NCBI GenBank assembly: GCA_002189035.1
Contig: NEEC01000209.1
Location: 1 to 23,125, forward strand
Length of the DNA: 23,125 bases
DNA from: Utricularia gibba
Taxonomy: Eukaryota > Streptophyta > Magnoliopsida > Lamiales > Lentibulariaceae
Direction: 5' to 3'
Position numbers and translations under genes: made by a program. The notes under the pieces were generated by a model. That model was not told the origin of the DNA and made no database searches. It saw nothing but the letters and a program-made list of their open reading frames with translations. Shown here in pieces: positions 1 through 8,860 of the stretch (its first letter is position 1; each line of letters starts with the position of its first letter).

Positions 1-363
1 TAAGGATCGAGCGTTAACACAAGTTTCAAGTAAACCATCTCCACTCGATCCGAATCATGTCTAAAGACCGAAAGCCAATAAAATATTAAAATAAAAAATA
101 TACGCTCGATCCGCATCATATCTTAGAATCGAATGCAAATAGAATCGTTCAAATAAAAAATATACACTCGATTGGAATCTTAACCAAGGATCGAATGCTA
201 ATTAAAATGATTAAAATAAAAATGCACACTCCATCCAAAGTATAACTAAGGGTCGAATGCTAATAAAATTAAAAACTAAGAAACTTTCACATGTAGTATA
301 TGCTTTAATAACTAACGTATTTACATTATTTATATTTTAATAAACATATATCACATGATTATA
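1..363. repeat. Right inverted-repeat arm at the window start (tip missing)
   Basis: AT-rich arm made of ~62-bp monomers beginning at 45, 106, 168 and 230, preceded by the last part of one more (1-44). Each monomer has a TCGATCC-like start, an (A)GGATCGAATGCTAAT-like centre and an A/T-rich tail. The hairpin tip that precedes this arm in every other copy lies outside the window. The inner end is at ACATGATTATA. Confidence 0.85.
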
Positions 364-639
364 AAATATTTTTTTTGTCATTGTAGAAAGCTCATCACGC
401 CACGCACACCACCCTGGAGAGGTTTCAACAGCTGTTATGAACTCACAACCCCTTGCTCAGCAGATTCAGTAAAATTCTCTAACACTTGGGCTTCCAACGG
501 ATCATATCCCATATTCATTCATACGAAATTGTGCAAGAATAATGTGACTTTGAGTTTGAACTAGATAGTAGGACGCTGATCGAAGAATGGCCCATCGAGT
601 CTCTAAAATTGGCCGTCCTCGCTCAACAAATGTGGGGTG

Positions 640-1496
640 CACGTGACATCCCAATTTCAACAAATGCATCATGATTTTCGTCGAGTGGGCCCATGAGCCC
701 GTCCGAACCCGGGGCCCGGGCCAAGGGCCCCTCGAGAGCGCCCGCCTCAATACGAGGAGGTGTTCCTTCAAAAACCATATACGCGTCTCGTCACAACCCA
801 ACGTTAATAAATGCATCACTTTTTTTGGCGCGCTACTGCTGACTTTGGGCCTGAGTTCGGCACGACCTCCGGCTCGATCAGGGTGCCCCCGAGAGCTCCT
901 CCTTAAGTATAAAGTGTGTTGTTGAAAAAAACCGTGTGCGGTTCTCGTGACATCCTAACTTCAACAAATGCATCACGATTTTCGTCGAGTCGGACGGGAC
1001 CGGGCTCCCGGGGCCCGGACGAGGCGCAGCGCCCGCTCCCCTCCCCCCAAAACTAGAAGGTGTTCCATGGAAAACCATTTAGGCGGCTCGTGACAACCCA
1101 AAGTTAATAAATGCATCACTTTCTTTGCCGGGCTACAATGACTTTACGCTCGAGCCTGGTACGACGTATGGGAAGATTCGAGTGCCCCCCGAGAGCGTCT
1201 CCACAAGTATAAAGCGTGTTGTTGAAAAAACCGTGTTGGGTGCACGTGACATCCTAATTTCAACAAATGTGTCACGATTTTCGCCGAGTGGGACCAGAGT
1301 GGGCTCATCAGCCAGACCGAACCCGGGGCCCAAGCCAAGGGCCCCTCGAGAGCGCCCCCCACAAAACTAGATGGTGTTCCACGAAAAAAAATTAGGCGGC
1401 TCGTGATAACCCAACGCTAAGAAATGCATCCCTTTTTTCGCCGGGCTAAAACTGACTTTGGGCTCATGCCCGGCGCGACCCCCAGCCCGTGTGCAT
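640..1496. repeat. GC-rich six-monomer core, copy 1
   Basis: Three A-B dimers of related ~150-bp monomers. Landmarks (C)(A/T)CGTGACATCC or CTCGT(C/G)ACAACC lie at 640, 787, 944, 1087, 1243 and 1400. See the reference core at 7638-8498. Confidence 0.85.
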
Positions 1497-1789
1497 ACGC
1501 AGCAGCACCACGAGGCCACATGGGCTTGGTTAATGCCCGCGTGCTCGAGCAGCAGCCACAAGGCCATACGGCCGTGGAAAAAAAGAAAAACAACCATAAA
1601 ATACAATAAGCCAAAAATAAAAAATAAAATTGATAAACCCTTGGTTCGGTTCGGGCCCAATCAAAACCCGTAGGGTTTAACCCGTTCGGGTTGAACAGAA
1701 AGACAACCCCATGGGTCATGCAAACTGTAATACCCAGAATTTCATCGGGTTGGGTCCGAACCTGAATGGATCCAACCCAGGCCCATCTC

Positions 1790-2694
1790 TAATCATAATC
1801 ATATGATATAGGTTTATTAAATTATAAATAATTGAAATACATTATTTATTAAACCGTAGGATAACTGTGAAAGCTTCTTTGACTTAATTATTACCATTTG
1901 ATCCTCAGTTGTACTTTGGATGGAGTGTGTATTTTTACTTTAGTCAATTTAATTAGCATTCGATCCTTGGTTATGATTCAGATCATATTTGCTATTTTTT
2001 TACTTTAAATATTTTTATTATCATTCGATCCTTAAGTATAATGCGGATCGAGCGCGTATTTTTTATTTTAATATTTTTTATTAGCATTCGAACGTTAGGT
2101 ATGCTGCGGATCGAGCGTATATTTTTCACTCTCATATTTTTATTAGCCTTAGATCCTTAGGTATACTTTGGATCGAGTGCATATTCATTTATTTTAAATC
2201 TTAATTAGCGTTCCACCGTTAGGAGCAATTTAGAACGTGTATACATTACAATGCCATGCCACACGGGCGTGGTTTACGCACAACCCACGCCCGTGTGCCC
2301 TTGCAATGTAAACACGCTCCACATTGCTCCTAAGGATCGAGCGTTAACACAAGTTTCAAGTAAACCATCTCCACTCGATCCGAATCATGTCTAAAGACCG
2401 AAAGCCAATAAAAATATTAAAATAAAAAATATACGCTCGATCCGCATCATATCTTAGAATCGAATGCAAATAGAATCGTTCAAATAAAAAATATACACTC
2501 GATTGGAATCTTAACCAAGGATCGAATGCTAATTAAAATGATTAAAATAAAAATGCACACTCCATCCAAAGTATAACTAAGGGTCGAATGCTAATAAAAT
2601 TAAAAACTAAGAAACTTTCACATGTAGTATATGCTTTAATAACTAACGTATTTACATTATTTATATTTTAATAAACATATATCACATGATTATA
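1790..2694. repeat. Inverted-repeat block at junction of copies 1 and 2
   Basis: Left arm (1790-2272), hairpin apex, then right arm (to 2694). The arms are diverged reverse complements of each other over their whole length. The left one has six ~62-bp monomers and the right one five. See the reference block at 8792-9696 for detail. Confidence 0.88.
2219..2333. repeat. 115-nt junction hairpin, copies 1/2
   Basis: The outer stem is TTAGGAGCAAT paired with ATTGCTCCTAA. The middle stem is a GTGTATACATTACAA-like left side paired with TTGCAATGTAAACAC. The inner 13-bp perfect stem is CACACGGGCGTGG paired with CCACGCCCGTGTG, and the loop lies within TTTACGCACAAC. The lower part is the outermost ~62-bp monomer of each arm and the GC-rich inner stem is the apex. 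The unit boundary used here (TAAGG) lies at the 3' foot of the hairpin. Confidence 0.9.
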
Positions 2695-4663
2695 AAAATA
2701 TTTTTTTTGTCATTGTAGAAAGCTCATCACGCCACGCACACCACCCTGGAGAGGTTTCAACAGCTGTTATGAACTCACAACCCCTTGCTCAGCAGATTCA
2801 GTAAAATTCTCTAACACTTGGGCTTCCAACGGATCATATCCCATATTCATTCATACGAAATTGTGCAAGAATAATGTGACTTTGAGTTTGAACTAGATAG
2901 TAGGACGCTGATCGAAGAATGGCCCATCGAGTCTCTAAAATTGGCCGTCCTCGCTCAACAAATGTGGGGTGCACGTGACATCCCAATTTCAACAAATGCA
3001 TCATGATTTTCGTCGAGTGGGCCCATGAGCCCGTCCGAACCCGGGGCCCGGGCCAAGGGCCCCTCGAGAGCGCCCGCCTCAATACGAGGAGGTGTTCCTT
3101 CAAAAACCATATACGCGTCTCGTCACAACCCAACGTTAATAAATGCATCACTTTTTTTGGCGCGCTACTGCTGACTTTGGGCCTGAGTTCGGCACGACCT
3201 CCGGCTCGATCAGGGTGCCCCCCGAGAGCTCCTCCTTAAGTATAAAGTGTGTTGTTGAAAAAAACCGTGTGCGGTTCTCGTGACATCCTAACTTCAACAA
3301 ATGCATCACGATTTTCGTCGAGTCGGACGGGACCGGGCTCCCGGGGCCCGGACGAGGCGCAGCGCCCGCTCCCCTCCCCCCCAAAACTAGAAGGTGTTCC
3401 ATGGAAAACCATTTAGGCGGCTCGTGACAACCCAAAGTTAATAAATGCATCACTTTCTTTGCCGGGCTACAATGACTTTACGCTCGAGCCTGGTACGACG
3501 TATGGGAAGATTCGAGTGCCCCCCGAGAGCGTCTCCACAAGTATAAAGCGTGTTGTTGAAAAAACCGTGTTGGGTGCACGTGACATCCTAATTTCAACAA
3601 ATGTGTCACGATTTTCGCCGAGTGGGACCAGAGTGGGCTCATCAGCCAGACCGAACCCGGGGCCCAAGCCAAGGGCCCCTCGAGAGCGCCCCCCCACAAA
3701 ACTAGATGGTGTTCCACGAAAAAAAATTAGGCGGCTCGTGATAACCCAACGCTAAGAAATGCATCCCTTTTTTCGCCGGGCTAAAACTGACTTTGGGCTC
3801 ATGCCCGGCGCGACCCCCAGCCCGTGTGCATACGCAGCAGCACCACGAGGCCACATGGGCTTGGTTAATGCCCGCGTGCTCGAGCAGCAGCCACAAGGCC
3901 ATACGGCCGTGGAAAAAAAGAAAAACAACCATAAAATACAATAAGCCAAAAAAAAAATAAAATTGATAAACCCTTGGTTCGGTTCGGGCCCAATCAAAAC
4001 CCGTAGGGTTTAACCCGTTCGGGTTGAACAGAAAGACAACCCCATGGGTCATGCAAACTGTAATACCCAGAATTTCATCGGGTTGGGTCCGAACCTGAAT
4101 GGATCCAACCCAGGCCCATCTCTAATCATAATCATATGATATAGGTTTATTAAATTATAAATAATTGAAATACATTATTTATTAAACCGTAGGATAACTG
4201 TGAAAGCTTCTTTGACTTAATTATTACCATTTGATCCTCAGTTGTACTTTGGATGGAGTGTGTATTTTTACTTTAGTCAATTTAATTAGCATTCGATCCT
4301 TGGTTATGATTCAGATCATATTTGCTATTTTTTTACTTTAAATATTTTTATTATCATTCGATCCTTAAGTATAATGCGGATCGAGCGCGTATTTTTTATT
4401 TTAATATTTTTTATTAGCATTCGAACGTTAGGTATGCTGCGGATCGAGCGTATATTTTTCACTCTCATATTTTTATTAGCCTTAGATCCTTAGGTATACT
4501 TTGGATCGAGTGCATATTCATTTATTTTAAATCTTAATTAGCGTTCCACCGTTAGGAGCAATTTAGAACGTGTATACATTACAATGCCATGCCACACGGG
4601 CGTGGTTTACGCACAACCCACGCCCGTGTGCCCTTGCAATGTAAACACGCTCCACATTGCTCC
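2331..4663 (+). repeat. Tandem unit, copy 2 (2333 bp)
   Basis: Second complete unit with the same internal order as copy 1. It differs from the 2336-bp consensus by C6 in place of CCCCACC in the second core monomer, and by an uninterrupted A10 run at 3948-3957 where the other copies have A5-T-A6. These two changes (minus 1 and minus 2) account for its whole length difference. Confidence 0.97.
2972..3831. repeat. GC-rich six-monomer core, copy 2
   Basis: Same three-dimer arrangement as the reference core. It has C6 in place of CCCCACC in the second monomer. Confidence 0.85.
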
Positions 4664-5027
4664 TAAGGATCGAGCGTTAACACAAGTTTCAAGTAAACCA
4701 TCTCCACTCGATCCGAATCATGTCTAAAGACCGAAAGCCAATAAAAATATTAAAATAAAAAATATACGCTCGATCCGCATCATATCTTAGAATCGAATGC
4801 AAATAGAATCGTTCAAATAAAAAATATACACTCGATTGGAATCTTAACCAAGGATCGAATGCTAATTAAAATGATTAAAATAAAAATGCACACTCCATCC
4901 AAAGTATAACTAAGGGTCGAATGCTAATAAAATTAAAAACTAAGAAACTTTCACATGTAGTATATGCTTTAATAACTAACGTATTTACATTATTTATATT
5001 TTAATAAACATATATCACATGATTATA
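4123..5027. repeat. Inverted-repeat block at junction of copies 2 and 3
   Basis: Same left arm, hairpin and right arm arrangement as the reference block at 8792-9696. No sequence difference was noticed. Confidence 0.88.
4552..4666. repeat. 115-nt junction hairpin, copies 2/3
   Basis: Identical in all visible positions to the hairpin at 2219-2333. Confidence 0.9.
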
Positions 5028-5166
5028 AAAATATTTTTTTTGTCATTGTAGAAAGCTCATCACGCCACGCACACCACCCTGGAGAGGTTTCAACAGCTGT
5101 TATGAACTCACAACCCCTTGCTCAGCAGATTCAGTAAAATTCTCTAACACTTGGGCTTCCAACGGA

Positions 5167-5745
5167 TCATATCCCATATTCATTCATACGAAATTGTGCA
5201 AGAATAATGTGACTTTGAGTTTGAACTAGATAGTAGGACGCTGATCGAAGAATGGCCCATCGAGTCTCTAAAATTGGCCGTCCTCGCTCAACAAATGTGG
5301 GGTGCACGTGACATCCCAATTTCAACAAATGCATCATGATTTTCGTCGAGTGGGCCCATGAGCCCGTCCGAACCCGGGGCCCGGGCCAAGGGCCCCTCGA
5401 GAGCGCCCGCCTCAATACGAGGAGGTGTTCCTTCAAAAACCATATACGCGTCTCGTCACAACCCAACGTTAATAAATGCATCACTTTTTTTGGCGCGCTA
5501 CTGCTGACTTTGGGCCTGAGTTCGGCACGACCTCCGGCTCGATCAGGGTGCCCCACCGAGAGCTCCTCCTTAAGTATAAAGTGTGTTGTTGAAAAAAACC
5601 GTGTGCGGTTCTCGTGACATCCTAACTTCAACAAATGCATCACGATTTTCGTCGAGTCGGACGGGACCGGGCTCCCGGGGCCCGGACGAGGCGCAGCGCC
5701 CGCTCCCCTCCCCCCAAAACTAGAAGGTGTTCCATGGAAAACCAT
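5167..5745 (-). other. 192-codon version of the same open frame, copy 3 (probably non-coding)
   Basis: Shares its C-terminal 192 residues with the 206-codon frame. A C6 instead of C7 run in the third core monomer shifts the N-terminal part out of frame. Confidence 0.3.
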
Positions 5746-6162
5746 TTAGGCGGCTCGTGACAACCCAAAGTTAATAAATGCATCACTTTCTTTGCCGGGC
5801 TACAATGACTTTACGCTCGAGCCTGGTACGACGTATGGGAAGATTCGAGTGCCCCCGAGAGCGTCTCCACAAGTATAAAGCGTGTTGTTGAAAAAACCGT
5901 GTTGGGTGCACGTGACATCCTAATTTCAACAAATGTGTCACGATTTTCGCCGAGTGGGACCAGAGTGGGCTCATCAGCCAGACCGAACCCGGGGCCCAAG
6001 CCAAGGGCCCCTCGAGAGCGCCCCCCACAAAACTAGATGGTGTTCCACGAAAAAAAATTAGGCGGCTCGTGATAACCCAACGCTAAGAAATGCATCCCTT
6101 TTTTCGCCGGGCTAAAACTGACTTTGGGCTCATGCCCGGCGCGACCCCCAGCCCGTGTGCAT
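5305..6162. repeat. GC-rich six-monomer core, copy 3
   Basis: Same three-dimer arrangement as the reference core, with three shortened C runs. Confidence 0.85.
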
Positions 6163-6884
6163 ACGCAGCAGCACCACGAGGCCACATGGGCTTGGTTAAT
6201 GCCCGCGTGCTCGAGCAGCAGCCACAAGGCCATACGGCCGTGGAAAAAAAGAAAAACAACCATAAAATACAATAAGCCAAAAATAAAAAATAAAATTGAT
6301 AAACCCTTGGTTCGGTTCGGGCCCAATCAAAACCCGTAGGGTTTAACCCGTTCGGGTTGAACAGAAAGACAACCCCATGGGTCATGCAAACTGTAATACC
6401 CAGAATTTCATCGGGTTGGGTCCGAACCTGAATGGATCCAACCCAGGCCCATCTCTAATCATAATCATATGATATAGGTTTATTAAATTATAAATAATTG
6501 AAATACATTATTTATTAAACCGTAGGATAACTGTGAAAGCTTCTTTGACTTAATTATTACCATTTGATCCTCAGTTGTACTTTGGATGGAGTGTGTATTT
6601 TTACTTTAGTCAATTTAATTAGCATTCGATCCTTGGTTATGATTCAGATCATATTTGCTATTTTTTTACTTTAAATATTTTTATTATCATTCGATCCTTA
6701 AGTATAATGCGGATCGAGCGCGTATTTTTTATTTTAATATTTTTTATTAGCATTCGAACGTTAGGTATGCTGCGGATCGAGCGTATATTTTTCACTCTCA
6801 TATTTTTATTAGCCTTAGATCCTTAGGTATACTTTGGATCGAGTGCATATTCATTTATTTTAAATCTTAATTAGCGTTCCACCG

Positions 6885-6999
6885 TTAGGAGCAATTTAGA
6901 ACGTGTATACATTACAATGCCATGCCACACGGGCGTGGTTTACGCACAACCCACGCCCGTGTGCCCTTGCAATGTAAACACGCTCCACATTGCTCCTAA
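6885..6999. repeat. 115-nt junction hairpin, copies 3/4
   Basis: Identical in all visible positions to the hairpin at 2219-2333. Confidence 0.9.
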
Positions 7000-7288
7000 G
7001 GATCGAGCGTTAACACAAGTTTCAAGTAAACCATCTCCACTCGATCCGAATCATGTCTAAAGACCGAAAGCCAATAAAAATATTAAAATAAAAAATATAC
7101 GCTCGATCCGCATCATATCTTAGAATCGAATGCAAATAGAATCGTTCAAATAAAAAATATACACTCGATTGGAATCTTAACCAAGGATCGAATGCTAATT
7201 AAAATGATTAAAATAAAAATGCACACTCCATCCAAAGTATAACTAAGGGTCGAATGCTAATAAAATTAAAAACTAAGAAACTTTCACA
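6984..7288 (-). repeat. ~62-bp monomer array of the right arm (reference unit)
   Basis: Five monomers start at 6984, 7041, 7103, 7165 and 7227, with a spacing of 57-62 bp. Read on this strand, each has a TCGATCC start (TCCACAT in the first, TCCATCC in the last), then TCTTAGAATCGAATGC-like sequence, then an AATAAAAATATTAAAATAAAA-like tail and TATACAC. The monomers differ from one another at many positions but keep the GATCGA cores. The first monomer forms the lower stem of the junction hairpin. The minus strand label marks that they run opposite to the left-arm monomers. Confidence 0.85.
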
Positions 7289-7360
7289 TGTAGTATATGC
7301 TTTAATAACTAACGTATTTACATTATTTATATTTTAATAAACATATATCACATGATTATA

Positions 7361-7637
7361 AAAATATTTTTTTTGTCATTGTAGAAAGCTCATCACGCCA
7401 CGCACACCACCCTGGAGAGGTTTCAACAGCTGTTATGAACTCACAACCCCTTGCTCAGCAGATTCAGTAAAATTCTCTAACACTTGGGCTTCCAACGGAT
7501 CATATCCCATATTCATTCATACGAAATTGTGCAAGAATAATGTGACTTTGAGTTTGAACTAGATAGTAGGACGCTGATCGAAGAATGGCCCATCGAGTCT
7601 CTAAAATTGGCCGTCCTCGCTCAACAAATGTGGGGTG
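7361..7637 (+). other. Single-copy-looking segment with a possible captured exon fragment
   Basis: This stretch, at offset +364 to +640 in each full unit except copy 1 (364-639), resembles neither the arms nor the core. It starts with a T8 tract and GTCATTGTAG, which looks like a plant intron 3' end (pyrimidine run, then AG at 7383-7384). The following sequence is an open frame to a TAG stop at 7560-7562, about 59 codons, reading KLITPRTPPWRGFNSCYELT at its start. The remaining ~75 bases look like a degenerate end of a core monomer. Gene-fragment capture is common in plant MULE-type elements. I do not recognise the protein. In copy 1 a single missing A joins an upstream ATG to this frame (355-564), which I regard as accidental. 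Confidence 0.25.
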
Positions 7638-8120
7638 CACGTGACATCCCAATTTCAACAAATGCATCATGATTTTCGTCGAGTGGGCCCATGAGCCCGT
7701 CCGAACCCGGGGCCCGGGCCAAGGGCCCCTCGAGAGCGCCCGCCTCAATACGAGGAGGTGTTCCTTCAAAAACCATATACGCGTCTCGTCACAACCCAAC
7801 GTTAATAAATGCATCACTTTTTTTGGCGCGCTACTGCTGACTTTGGGCCTGAGTTCGGCACGACCTCCGGCTCGATCAGGGTGCCCCACCGAGAGCTCCT
7901 CCTTAAGTATAAAGTGTGTTGTTGAAAAAAACCGTGTGCGGTTCTCGTGACATCCTAACTTCAACAAATGCATCACGATTTTCGTCGAGTCGGACGGGAC
8001 CGGGCTCCCGGGGCCCGGACGAGGCGCAGCGCCCGCTCCCCTCCCCCCCAAAACTAGAAGGTGTTCCATGGAAAACCATTTAGGCGGCTCGTGACAACCC
8101 AAAGTTAATAAATGCATCAC
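7500..8120 (-). other. 206-codon open frame across four core monomers (probably non-coding), copy 4
   Basis: This is the longest open frame in the consensus unit. It runs on the minus strand from a GTG at 8118-8120 (first ATG at 8115-8117) through B1 and A1, with A2 and part of B2 at its N-terminal end, to a stop at 7500-7502. Its translation is three repeats of a ~50-residue pattern beginning with variants of MHLLxLGCHE and continuing through Arg/Gly/Pro-rich sequence, so it mirrors the DNA repeats. There is no signal peptide, hydrophobic domain or catalytic motif I can recognise. Upstream the frame is closed by a TAA inside B2. The frame is open only in copies 4, 6 and 9 (and, shortened, copy 3) and is broken by C-run indels elsewhere. 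I would not call it a gene. A decayed repeat-protein gene or a non-coding transcript cannot be excluded. Confidence 0.3.
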
Positions 8121-8498
8121 TTTCTTTGCCGGGCTACAATGACTTTACGCTCGAGCCTGGTACGACGTATGGGAAGATTCGAGTGCCCCCCGAGAGCGTC
8201 TCCACAAGTATAAAGCGTGTTGTTGAAAAAACCGTGTTGGGTGCACGTGACATCCTAATTTCAACAAATGTGTCACGATTTTCGCCGAGTGGGACCAGAG
8301 TGGGCTCATCAGCCAGACCGAACCCGGGGCCCAAGCCAAGGGCCCCTCGAGAGCGCCCCCCCACAAAACTAGATGGTGTTCCACGAAAAAAAATTAGGCG
8401 GCTCGTGATAACCCAACGCTAAGAAATGCATCCCTTTTTTCGCCGGGCTAAAACTGACTTTGGGCTCATGCCCGGCGCGACCCCCAGCCCGTGTGCAT
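7638..8498. repeat. GC-rich six-monomer core, copy 4 (reference; A-B-A-B-A-B)
   Basis: Monomers are A1 7638-7784, B1 7785-7943, A2 7944-8087, B2 8088-8243, A3 8244-8401 and B3 8402-8498 (3'-truncated). A monomers share GTGACATCC, TTTCAACAAATGCATCA(C/T)GATTTTCG, GGGGCCC and CTAGA(A/T)GGTGTTCC. B monomers share GTGACAACCCAA, AATAAATGCATCACTTT, GACTTTGGGCTC-like and AGTATAAAG(T/C)GTGTTGTTG. A and B are themselves related (AATGCATCAC near the start, a C run with GAGAGC in the middle), so a ~150-bp monomer was duplicated, diverged, and then amplified as a ~300-bp dimer. The block is conspicuously GC- and CpG-rich against AT-rich arms. On the minus strand nearly every monomer encodes a variant of MHLLxLGCHE, which could be a trace of ancestral coding or simply shared ancestry. 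I cannot name the family. Confidence 0.85.
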
Positions 8499-8577
8499 AC
8501 GCAGCAGCACCACGAGGCCACATGGGCTTGGTTAATGCCCGCGTGCTCGAGCAGCAGCCACAAGGCCATACGGCCGT
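8499..8577 (+). repeat. Short CAGCAG-containing duplication
   Basis: ACGCAGCAGCACCACGAGGCC at the start and GAGCAGCAGCCACAAGGCC about 50 bases later are two diverged copies of one short segment, each followed by a CA(T)-containing stretch (CACATGGGC, CATACGGCC). The second ends in CATACGGCCGTGG, which includes the palindrome ACGGCCGT. The same pair lies just downstream of the core in every unit. Confidence 0.5.
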
Positions 8578-8637
8578 GGAAAAAAAGAAAAACAACCATA
8601 AAATACAATAAGCCAAAAATAAAAAATAAAATTGATA
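8578..8637 (+). other. A-rich tract between core and GGGTTCGGG block
   Basis: About 60 bases dominated by A on the plus strand: A7GA5, then AACCATAAAATACAATAAGCC, then A5TA6TA4. It could be the remnant of a retroposon poly(A) tail or simply low-complexity DNA. It is one of the length-variable places between copies: A10 without T in copy 2, A5TA5 in copy 8, A4 and A6 in copies 9 and 10. Confidence 0.45.
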
Positions 8638-8791
8638 AACCCTTGGTTCGGTTCGGGCCCAATCAAAACCCGTAGGGTTTAACCCGTTCGGGTTGAACAG
8701 AAAGACAACCCCATGGGTCATGCAAACTGTAATACCCAGAATTTCATCGGGTTGGGTCCGAACCTGAATGGATCCAACCCAGGCCCATCTC
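8638..8791 (-). mobile_element. GGGTTCGGG-rich block with hAT-like terminus (fragment)
   Basis: The block contains many copies of GGGTT, TTCGGG and the complement CCCGAAC, ending with CCAACCCAGGCCCATCTCTA directly against the left arm. Read on the minus strand it starts TAGAGATGGGC followed by GGGTT-type sequence. That resembles the YAGRGATGG-type terminal inverted repeat and subterminal repeats of plant hAT elements as I remember them. I found no matching second terminus and no 8-bp target duplication in the unit, so this is at most one end of such an element. The equivalent block ends at 1789, 4122, 6455, 11125, 13461, 15794, 18126, 20460 and 22789 in the other units. Confidence 0.3.
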
Positions 8792-8860
8792 TAATCATAA
8801 TCATATGATATAGGTTTATTAAATTATAAATAATTGAAATACATTATTTATTAAACCGTA

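Larger units (their letters stand above)
1..2330 (+). repeat. Tandem unit, copy 1 (2330 bp)
   Basis: First complete unit, phased on TAAGGATCGAGCG, the sequence just after the junction hairpin. It contains, in order, the right inverted-repeat arm (1-363), a single-copy-looking segment (364-639), the GC-rich six-monomer core (640-1496), a CAG/A-rich spacer and GGGTTCGGG block (1497-1789) and the left arm (1790-2272), followed by the hairpin tip. It is 6 bases shorter than the 2336-bp consensus. It has A4 instead of A5 at 80-83 and at 363-366, C5 where the consensus has CCCCACC after 883, and C6 instead of C7 in two C runs near 1043 and 1355. The two A-run deletions are private to this copy. No base substitution was noticed. 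The window begins exactly at the edge of where a hairpin would end. Confidence 0.97.
4664..6996 (+). repeat. Tandem unit, copy 3 (2333 bp)
   Basis: Third complete unit. It carries the CCCCACC state in the second core monomer but one C fewer in each of three later C runs of the core (C6, C5 and C6 against consensus C7, C6 and C7). This gives exactly 3 bases less than the consensus. No substitution was noticed. Confidence 0.97.
6456..7360. repeat. Inverted-repeat block at junction of copies 3 and 4
   Basis: Same arrangement as the reference block. Its right-hand half (6951-7360) is the right arm of the reference unit. Monomers start at 6984 (partly in the hairpin), 7041, 7103, 7165 and 7227. 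After 7288 the arm continues as non-monomeric AT-rich sequence that still pairs with the left arm, ending near 7360. Confidence 0.88.

Noticed and set aside
355-564. Plus-strand 69-codon open frame with ATG in copy 1
   Set aside because: The ATG is in frame only because copy 1 lacks one A at 363-366. In the other nine copies the frame is shifted. The downstream part is described as a possible exon fragment, not as a gene.
6984-7288. CRISPR-like array, from regularly spaced GATCGA words
   Set aside because: The 62-bp monomers are diverged from end to end with no alternation of constant repeat and unique spacer. Composition and context are eukaryotic.
7695-7735. G-quadruplex in the GGGGCCCGGGCCAAGGG region
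   Set aside because: Only three closely spaced G runs on one strand, with matching C runs that would favour hairpins. Too weak to annotate.
7904-7912. TATA box at AGTATAAAG in the B monomers
   Set aside because: The word recurs as part of the repeat and has no associated coding frame or initiator evidence. Kept only as a remark in the G-box finding.
8126-8422. Plus-strand 98-codon open frame (also at 3459, 10460 and 12796)
   Set aside because: It overlaps minus-strand frames of equal length in the same repeats, is interrupted in copies 1, 7 and 9 by single-base indels, and has no recognisable domain.
8675-8690. Telomere-like or telo-box sequence (GTAGGGTTTAACCC)
   Set aside because: Only one TAGGGTTT per unit, inside GGGTT-rich sequence, with no tandem TTTAGGG.
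8369-8721. Minus-strand open frames of about 97-118 codons with hydrophobic stretches beside the core
   Set aside because: They read through the A-rich tract (giving Phe/Leu) and repeat DNA in two overlapping frames, change length with each A-run indel, and match no protein family I know. Composition explains them.
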